Assembly (NCBI GenBank): GCA_900538765.1
Contig: UQAB01000030.1
Span: 1-19,162 of the forward strand
DNA length: 19,162 nucleotides
Direction: 5' to 3'
DNA from: an uncultured Azospirillum sp.
Lineage (GTDB): Bacteria; Pseudomonadota; Alphaproteobacteria; RF32; CAG-239
Made by a program: the position numbers and the translations under genes. Below, in pieces: positions 14,530-19,162 of this stretch; positions within the stretch are counted from its first letter, which is position 1, and each line of letters opens with the position of its first letter. The notes under the pieces were generated by a model. It was not told the DNA's origin, did not search any database, and saw only the letters and a list, made by a program, of their open reading frames with translations.

Positions 14530-15049
14530 AAATAGGCGCAAAAGCGCAGAATCTAAGCGACTCTGAATCTTTGCCTGTCAAGAAATAAAATTGCAATGTT
14601 AGGGAAATGTTCTGTTGTAATTATTTTTTTTGACGTTTACTATCCTCTTAAATTTTGATGCAAGTTTTGATACAAATTCTAAGAACATATTTTGATGAAT
14701 ATTATTATGAAGTTTTCAGGTTATTGATTAAGGCCCAACGATTATGTTCTCAGGTCTTAACCGGCAGAAAAAAAATCAATGCCATAGCTTGAAGAAAAAA
14801 AGGTAAAGAAATTGCCTTTCGGTGACGTTATTAGGGAAACGAAGCCAAACAGAGAATCTGAAAAACAAAAACATAACAAGCGGAATAATATTTCTTATGT
14901 AATGAGGCTTATATGTTTCGGGGAAAATTACAAAAAGAAACAACCCGTTCCGTTTTGCGGTTTTTGTTAAAATGCATTTTGTTCCGGCAGAGTGTTAAAA
15001 GATTTCATCAATAATTATTTTAATGACTATGTAAAATGGGGAGTTCATA
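14520..15049. other. Noncoding region upstream of dnaA: GANTC cluster, short repeats, no clear DnaA boxes
   Basis: About 530 bp between the rpsT terminator and dnaA. GANTC sites, the target of the CcrM methyltransferase in many alphaproteobacteria, occur at 14549-14553, 14559-14563, 14565-14569 and 14854-14858 (one more at 14480-14484 in the terminator). Other structure includes a GCGC-AAAA-GCGC hairpin (14536-14547), three TTTTGAT copies (14653, 14665, 14690), a small stem at 14799-14819 and a 12-bp palindrome AAAATGCATTTT (14969-14980). I find no TTATCCACA-type DnaA box, so I cannot call it the origin. No tRNA or known ncRNA is evident. Confidence 0.6.
14913..15014 (+). CDS. Possible 33-residue leader ORF upstream of dnaA
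   Basis: ATG at 14913 is preceded by GAGG (14904-14907) at a five-base spacing and opens a 33-residue frame closed by TAA at 15012-15014, 35 bases before the dnaA ATG. The peptide begins MFRGKLQKETTRSVLRFLLK and is basic with a short hydrophobic patch. It could be a translated leader influencing dnaA expression, or a chance frame in AT-rich DNA. No promoter specific to it was identified. Confidence 0.25.
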   Translation: MFRGKLQKETTRSVLRFLLKCILFRQSVKRFHQ

Positions 15050-16486
15050 ATGGCTGTAGAAGCATTACAAGAGAGTTCAGTCCAAGACCAATGGGGTCAA
15101 ATCTGCGATCAGTTAAAAGTCGAATTTGGCGATGTCGCGTTTGACAGCTGGTTGAAGCCATTAACGCTGGGATCTTGCAACGAAGGAATTGTCAATATCT
15201 GCGTTCCGACAAGATTTATGAGAAACTGGGTTATTACCCATTATTCCGAACAAATTCACAAAATCTGGGAAAAGAAGAATCCGCAAATCAAAGAAGTTAA
15301 ATTCGTGGTTCAAGCTGTTCAGGAAGAAGCCAAAAGCGGTTTGTACAATCCGTCCTGCCGTTCGCTCCTGAAAAAGATTTCATCCAGCCCGGCTCCGCAG
15401 AACATTTACCAGTCTGGCGCAGCCTCCCTGAATGCTGCGGAATATCAGTCTTCGGATTCATCTTTGTCGGTACCTCTCAATCCTCAGTATACTTTCGACA
15501 ATTTTGTTGTCGGCAAAACAAATGAATTTGCTTATGCCGCCGCGCGCAAGGTTGCCGAATCCCGTAATGTTTCATTTAACCCGCTGTTTCTTTACTCCGG
15601 GGTCGGCCTTGGAAAGACACACTTAATGCATGCCATTGCCTGGCACATCAAACAGCAGGATCCGAGCAGAAATATTGTTTATCTGTCTGCCGAAAAATTT
15701 ATGTATAAGTTTGTCCGGGCATTGCGCTACAAAGACACAACGGCATTTAAAGAACAGTTTCGTTCCGTTGACGTTTTGATGGTTGACGATGTTCAGTTTA
15801 TGGGCGGCAAGGACACAACACAGGAAGAATTTTTCTATACCTTTAATTCTCTGATAGAAGAAGGCCGACAGATTATCATTTCCGCTGACAAATCGCCCTC
15901 TGATTTGGAAGGAATCGAAGCCAGACTGAAATCAAGATTAGGCTGCGGTCTGGTTGCCGACATTCATCCTACCGATTTTGATTTGAGAATCGGCATTCTC
16001 AATAAAAAAGCGCAACAGCTCGGCGTTGAGCTTCCCCGACCGGTTGCTGAATTTCTGGCTCAGAAAATTTCCTCAAACATTCGCGAGCTGGAAGGCGCTT
16101 TGCGTCGTGTTATCGCCCACTCTCAGCTGCTGTCAGACAAGGAGATTACCTTGGATATGACTCAGGATGTTCTGAAAGATATGCTGCGTTCCTACGATAA
16201 AAGAACAACAATTGACGAGATTCAGAAAAAGGTTGCGGAATATTTTAATATTTCCGTCAAAGAAATGCAGTCTTCCAGAAGAGCCCGTACAGTTGCCCGT
16301 CCGCGTCAGGTTGCCATGTATCTGGCCAAACAGCTGACATCACGTTCCCTGCCGGAAATCGGCCGCAAGTTTGACCGCGACCATACAACGGTTATGCATG
16401 CCGTCCGTAAGGTTGAAGAACTGGTTTTGGAAGATTCTTCGCTGGCAGAAAATGTTGATGCCCTGAGAAGAATTTTGGAAGCATAA
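15050..16486 (+). CDS. dnaA: Chromosomal replication initiator protein DnaA
   Basis: This 478-residue initiator binds DnaA boxes and opens the origin. The N-terminal domain I (about 10-95) contains WLKPL, followed by a variable Ser-rich linker. The AAA+ domain has Walker A GVGLGKTH (184-191), Walker B VLMVDDVQF (242-250) and the RELEGALRR segment (345-353). The domain IV DNA-binding helix-turn-helix holds RRARTVARPRQVAMYLAK and the signature FDRDHTTVMHAV. All key motifs are intact. GGGGAG precedes the ATG. The gene is closed by a long palindrome before dnaN, so dnaA and dnaN are probably separate transcription units. Confidence 0.98.
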   Translation: MAVEALQESSVQDQWGQICDQLKVEFGDVAFDSWLKPLTLGSCNEGIVNICVPTRFMRNWVITHYSEQIHKIWEKKNPQIKEVKFVVQAVQEEAKSGLYNPSCRSLLKKISSSPAPQNIYQSGAASLNAAEYQSSDSSLSVPLNPQYTFDNFVVGKTNEFAYAAARKVAESRNVSFNPLFLYSGVGLGKTHLMHAIAWHIKQQDPSRNIVYLSAEKFMYKFVRALRYKDTTAFKEQFRSVDVLMVDDVQFMGGKDTTQEEFFYTFNSLIEEGRQIIISADKSPSDLEGIEARLKSRLGCGLVADIHPTDFDLRIGILNKKAQQLGVELPRPVAEFLAQKISSNIRELEGALRRVIAHSQLLSDKEITLDMTQDVLKDMLRSYDKRTTIDEIQKKVAEYFNISVKEMQSSRRARTVARPRQVAMYLAKQLTSRSLPEIGRKFDRDHTTVMHAVRKVEELVLEDSSLAENVDALRRILEA

Positions 16487-16508
16487 TTACCATCTTTCCT
16501 CAGTTTGT

Positions 16509-16556
16509 AATATTTCGCCCTCGAAAAATTAATTTTTCGAGGGCGAAATATTTTAT
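16509..16556. terminator. 44-bp perfect palindrome after dnaA, probable bidirectional terminator
   Basis: Arms 16509-16530 and 16531-16552 are perfect reverse complements with no spacer. The GC core is CGCCCTCG/CGAGGGCG and the centre is A-rich then T-rich. It starts 22 bases after the dnaA stop and is followed by TTTTATAAAA. As RNA it would form a very stable hairpin followed by a short U run. Confidence 0.7.
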
Positions 16557-16582
16557 AAAAAAGCTGTTGACGACTCTGCGTT

Positions 16583-16610
16583 TTGGCTTCTGGTTTTTAA
16601 AGTTTATGTT
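16583..16610 (+). promoter_or_regulatory. Tentative dnaN promoter
   Basis: TTGGCT (16583-16588) and TATGTT (16605-16610) are 16 bases apart, each with four matches to the consensus. A GACTC (GANTC) site lies at 16572-16576 just upstream. The call rests on position between the terminator and dnaN; the motifs themselves are weak. Confidence 0.25.
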
Positions 16611-16676
16611 AGTATTGGTAATAAAAAGATTGAAACAATAAACCGTTGTTATGTTTAAGGTAATAAAAAGATGAAA
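16604..16676 (+). repeat. Imperfect direct duplication of the dnaN translation-start region
   Basis: GGTAATAAAAAGAT occurs at 16617-16630 and again at 16659-16672, where it runs into the dnaN ATG. Both copies are preceded by TTATGTT (16604-16610 and 16649-16655) and followed by GAAA with a one-base difference. The period is about 42-45 bases. The upstream copy lacks AAGG and an in-frame ATG. Confidence 0.6.
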
Positions 16677-17789
16677 TTTACAATTGAACGCGCAAATCTC
16701 CTCAAAACCCTGAGCCATGTTCAGAGTATTGTTGAAAAAAGAAATACTATCCCGGTTCTTTCCAATGTTAAAATTGAAGCAATGGAAGACGGCATCAGCT
16801 TTAAAGCTACGGATATGGATACGGAAATAACCGAAATTGTCGATGCTAAAGTTGCAGAAACAGGCGCGACAACCGCTCCGGCTCATATGCTTTACGACAT
16901 TGTCCGCAAACTTTCGGACGGTTCTGACGTAGAGATTACATTTCCTGACGAAAAAGGCCAGCTGACTATTGCCTCCGGCCGTTCCAAATTTGCTTTGTCA
17001 ACAATCGGTGTTGAAGACTTTCCGGTCATTTCCGGCGATAAGCTTCCGGTCAATTTCTCTATGGCCAAAGAAGAGCTTAAAGACGTCATTGACCGCACGA
17101 AATTTGCCGTTTCAACCGAGGAAACAAGATATTACCTGAACGGTATTTATATTCACGCCAAAAATGAAGGCGAAGCTAAAGTTTTGCGTGTTGTTGCCAC
17201 TGACGGCCATCGCCTGGCGTGTGTCGAATCGCCTTTGCCTCAAGGTGCCGAAAACATGAGCGGCGTTATCATTCCGCGAAAAACAATCGGTGAAGCCCGC
17301 AAGCTATTGGACGATACATCAGCTGAAAACATCGCCATCTCTCTTTCGGAGAATAAAATCCGCTTTATTATGGAAGATGTTACGCTGACATCCAAACTGA
17401 TTGACGGGACATATCCTGATTATGAACGCGTTATTCCGACAGACAACGACAAAGTTTTGGAACTCGGTGTGAAAGACCTCTCTCAGGCTGTTGATCGTGT
17501 TTCCGTTGTTGCCGAAAGAACCCGCGCCATTAAAGTCATTACGGCACCGAATCACATTACCATTACAACGTCCAGCCCTGATTTGGGCAGCGCTCAGGAA
17601 GAAGTAGAAGCAAAATATGACAGCGACTCATTGGAAATCGGTTATAATTTCCGTTACCTGCTGGATATTTTAAATGAAGTTAAAGGTGACAGCGTCAAAA
17701 TCAGTTTTGCCGACGGCTCTTCTCCTTCCGTTATTCATGACACTTCTGACACCAGCGCCATTTACGTTCTTATGCCGATGAGAGTATAA
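16671..17789 (+). CDS. dnaN: DNA polymerase III beta sliding clamp
   Basis: The beta clamp encircles DNA and tethers the replicative polymerase. The 372-residue length and the three repeated domains are typical. The N-terminus contains MKFTIERANLLKTL and RNTIPVLSNV, the middle has ATDGHRLACVE, the third domain has ISFADGSSP, and the C-terminus ends YVLMPMRV, the conserved clamp tail. The ribosome site is AAGG, ten bases before ATG. A seven-residue frame starting at 16651 ends in TGA overlapping the ATG, which could couple initiation. recF follows directly. Confidence 0.97.
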   Translation: MKFTIERANLLKTLSHVQSIVEKRNTIPVLSNVKIEAMEDGISFKATDMDTEITEIVDAKVAETGATTAPAHMLYDIVRKLSDGSDVEITFPDEKGQLTIASGRSKFALSTIGVEDFPVISGDKLPVNFSMAKEELKDVIDRTKFAVSTEETRYYLNGIYIHAKNEGEAKVLRVVATDGHRLACVESPLPQGAENMSGVIIPRKTIGEARKLLDDTSAENIAISLSENKIRFIMEDVTLTSKLIDGTYPDYERVIPTDNDKVLELGVKDLSQAVDRVSVVAERTRAIKVITAPNHITITTSSPDLGSAQEEVEAKYDSDSLEIGYNFRYLLDILNEVKGDSVKISFADGSSPSVIHDTSDTSAIYVLMPMRV

Positions 17790-17844
17790 ATTGGACTGCA
17801 CGGCGTTAAAACTAAGTGAATTTACCAGTGAAAAGTCAGGCGTT

Positions 17845-19020
17845 ATGCGTCTGACTTTAACTGATTTCAGAAACTATGCCTATCTGCGAATCAATGCGCA
17901 CATGGGACCGATTGTTATTACCGGCGAGAACGGAACGGGAAAAACAAACATTCTGGAAGCGATCTCTTTTTTAACGCCGGGCAGAGGGTTGCGCGGCGCC
18001 AGGCTGGCTGACATAAAAAGGATTACGCCGGCTCTTATTTCCGACGAATATCAGCCGACCGTTATCAGTAATGCCTGCTGGGCAGTGTCAGCACTTGTCA
18101 ACAAAGCCGATGAAGAAGTTGAAATCGGAACGGCTGTTGAAAAATCCTTCAGAGAAATCAGTGATGACGAATCCAAAAGTTTTGAGCGCAGAATCGTCAA
18201 AATTGACGGTCAAAAAGTTTCCTCTCAATCAGAACTGGGAAAATATCTTTCCGCCATTTGGATTACGCCGCAAATGGATCGCCTTTTCAGAGGCGGCTCA
18301 CAACCGCGTCGCAGTTTTCTAGACCGCTTGGTTTACGCTTTTGATGTTGAACACGCCAAAAGAACCGCTAATTTTGAACATATGTATAAAGAATGGTACC
18401 AGCTGCTTAAAAGCGGACACAATGATGATAACTGGCTGCTCAGCCTAGAAGAAGGGATGTCTGCCTTGGGCGTGGCAATTGCTGCGGCGCGACGCGAACA
18501 GATTGCCAAACTTAATACCTTTATTGAGCATGAACCAGATGATGTTTTCCCCAATGTCCGCCTGGAACTGGAGGGCACGATTGAAAAGCTGTTAAATAAG
18601 CTGCCGGCGTTGGAAGTTGAAGATTTTTATCGAGAACTGCTAAAAAAACAGCGGCGTAATATTCTTTATAACGACAATATTGATGGCATAAACCGGACTG
18701 ATTTCAAGGTATATTATCGTAAAAAAGGGATGCCGGCCGAGCTTTGCTCCACCGGGGAACAAAAATCGCTGCTAATCAGCATTATTTTAGCACAAACTAA
18801 GTGCCAAACTTTGGATAAAGGATTTTCCCCGGTTTTGCTTTTGGACGAGGTTGTTGCCCATTTGGATGATATAAAAAGAGAGGCTCTTTTGGAAAAAATC
18901 AGAGATTTAGGCCTTCAAGCCTGGATTACCTCGACAGACCCGACTTTATTTTCCTCATTGAAAAACGACGCCATGTTCCTGGAAGTCAAAAACAACCAGG
19001 TCAAAAAACTGTCTTTCTAA
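17845..19020 (+). CDS. recF: DNA replication and repair protein RecF
   Basis: RecF is an SMC-like ATPase that loads RecA at gaps. From ATG 17845 it has 391 residues. The start MRLTLTDFRNYAYLRI aligns with the usual RecF beginning, and AGG lies four bases upstream. A TTG at 17791, two bases after the dnaN stop, would add 18 residues, and extended N-termini do exist in alphaproteobacteria, so that start remains possible. Walker A is GENGTGKT (27-34), the ABC signature is CSTGEQKSLLIS (about 301-312), and Walker B is PVLLLDEVVAHLD (about 329-341). It is probably co-transcribed with dnaN. Confidence 0.94.
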   Translation: MRLTLTDFRNYAYLRINAHMGPIVITGENGTGKTNILEAISFLTPGRGLRGARLADIKRITPALISDEYQPTVISNACWAVSALVNKADEEVEIGTAVEKSFREISDDESKSFERRIVKIDGQKVSSQSELGKYLSAIWITPQMDRLFRGGSQPRRSFLDRLVYAFDVEHAKRTANFEHMYKEWYQLLKSGHNDDNWLLSLEEGMSALGVAIAAARREQIAKLNTFIEHEPDDVFPNVRLELEGTIEKLLNKLPALEVEDFYRELLKKQRRNILYNDNIDGINRTDFKVYYRKKGMPAELCSTGEQKSLLISIILAQTKCQTLDKGFSPVLLLDEVVAHLDDIKREALLEKIRDLGLQAWITSTDPTLFSSLKNDAMFLEVKNNQVKKLSF

Positions 19021-19037
19021 AAAATCACTAATAAAAT

Positions 19038-19162
19038 TTATTCATTTCTTTTATCGATAATAATATTGTCGGTTTTTTCATTTAATTCTTCGTCGAATTT
19101 TTCCTTTTCACGGCCAAAATAATGGTTGAACATTACAATAATATATGTTAAAATAGATTTGT
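19038..19162 (-). CDS. C-terminal end of an unidentified leftward gene, cut by the window edge
   Basis: On the minus strand a frame is open from the right edge to a TAA at plus 19038-19040, giving 40 residues. It begins with a hydrophobic stretch (SILTYIIVMF) and then a strongly charged tail (GREKEKFDEELNEKTDN). This looks like the last membrane helix and cytoplasmic tail of a membrane protein. It converges on recF with a 17-base gap. An internal ATG would give only 31 residues. The short length leaves room for a chance frame. Confidence 0.5.
   Translation of the reverse strand, partial: KSILTYIIVMFNHYFGREKEKFDEELNEKTDNIIIDKRNE

Noticed and set aside
14799..14819. Eight-pair stem AAAGGTAA/TTGCCTTT as a small RNA terminator
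   Set aside because: No U tract follows and no promoter was seen upstream.
14941..14968. Terminator-like CCG...CGG followed by TTTTT ahead of dnaA
   Set aside because: Only three reliable base pairs in the stem; too weak to call.

Overview
This window comes from an alphaproteobacterial chromosome of moderate to low GC. The right-hand half carries the conserved run mutM, (small secreted protein), enoyl-CoA hydratase, rpsT, dnaA, dnaN, recF that sits beside dnaA in many alphaproteobacteria. The DnaA, S20, beta clamp, RecF, MutM and TsaB proteins are all easily recognised. A DivL-type PAS protein and a J-domain protein with the alphaproteobacterial CX4C/CX2H front end support the same placement. 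My guess, from family feel and AT-richness rather than from any search, is an uncultured, possibly host-associated Rhodospirillales-like lineage.

Left part (1-7700). The edge holds the start of a leftward gene with a good promoter and a dyad over its start. Next come a leftward lon-like protease and low-molecular-weight protein tyrosine phosphatase, translationally coupled by a TAATG overlap. Then follow a rightward membrane-anchored TPR protein, a leftward membrane-anchored protein of the endonuclease/exonuclease/phosphatase fold whose catalytic motifs are eroded, a second rightward membrane-anchored coiled-coil/TPR protein, and leftward tsaB. Genes here mostly alternate in direction and overlap by a few bases at their 3' ends.

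Middle part (7700-12060). A rightward DivL-like PAS protein ends exactly where its histidine-kinase domain should begin. It is followed by a highly charged protein of unknown function. On the other strand lie a J-domain protein and a gene that looks like a decayed UbiB kinase. The latter sits divergently from mutM, where ubiE-ubiB lie in relatives.

Right part (12060-19162). This holds mutM (with an unusual zinc finger lacking its last cysteine), a small exported protein, an enoyl-CoA hydratase family gene, rpsT with a strong promoter and terminator, and about 590 bp of noncoding DNA in front of dnaA. That gap has a cluster of GANTC sites and a possible 33-residue leader ORF, but no recognisable DnaA boxes. 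dnaA is closed by a 44-bp perfect palindrome. dnaN follows, preceded by an imperfect duplication of its own translation-start region, then recF, then the tail of a leftward gene at the edge.

The informational genes look intact and standard. The unexpected theme is degenerate or truncated enzymes: a kinase-less DivL, a UbiB without catalytic residues, an EEP-fold protein without its metal ligands, and a MutM zinc finger with a lost ligand. I did not find a defence island, phage, insertion sequence, CRISPR array, tRNA or rRNA.
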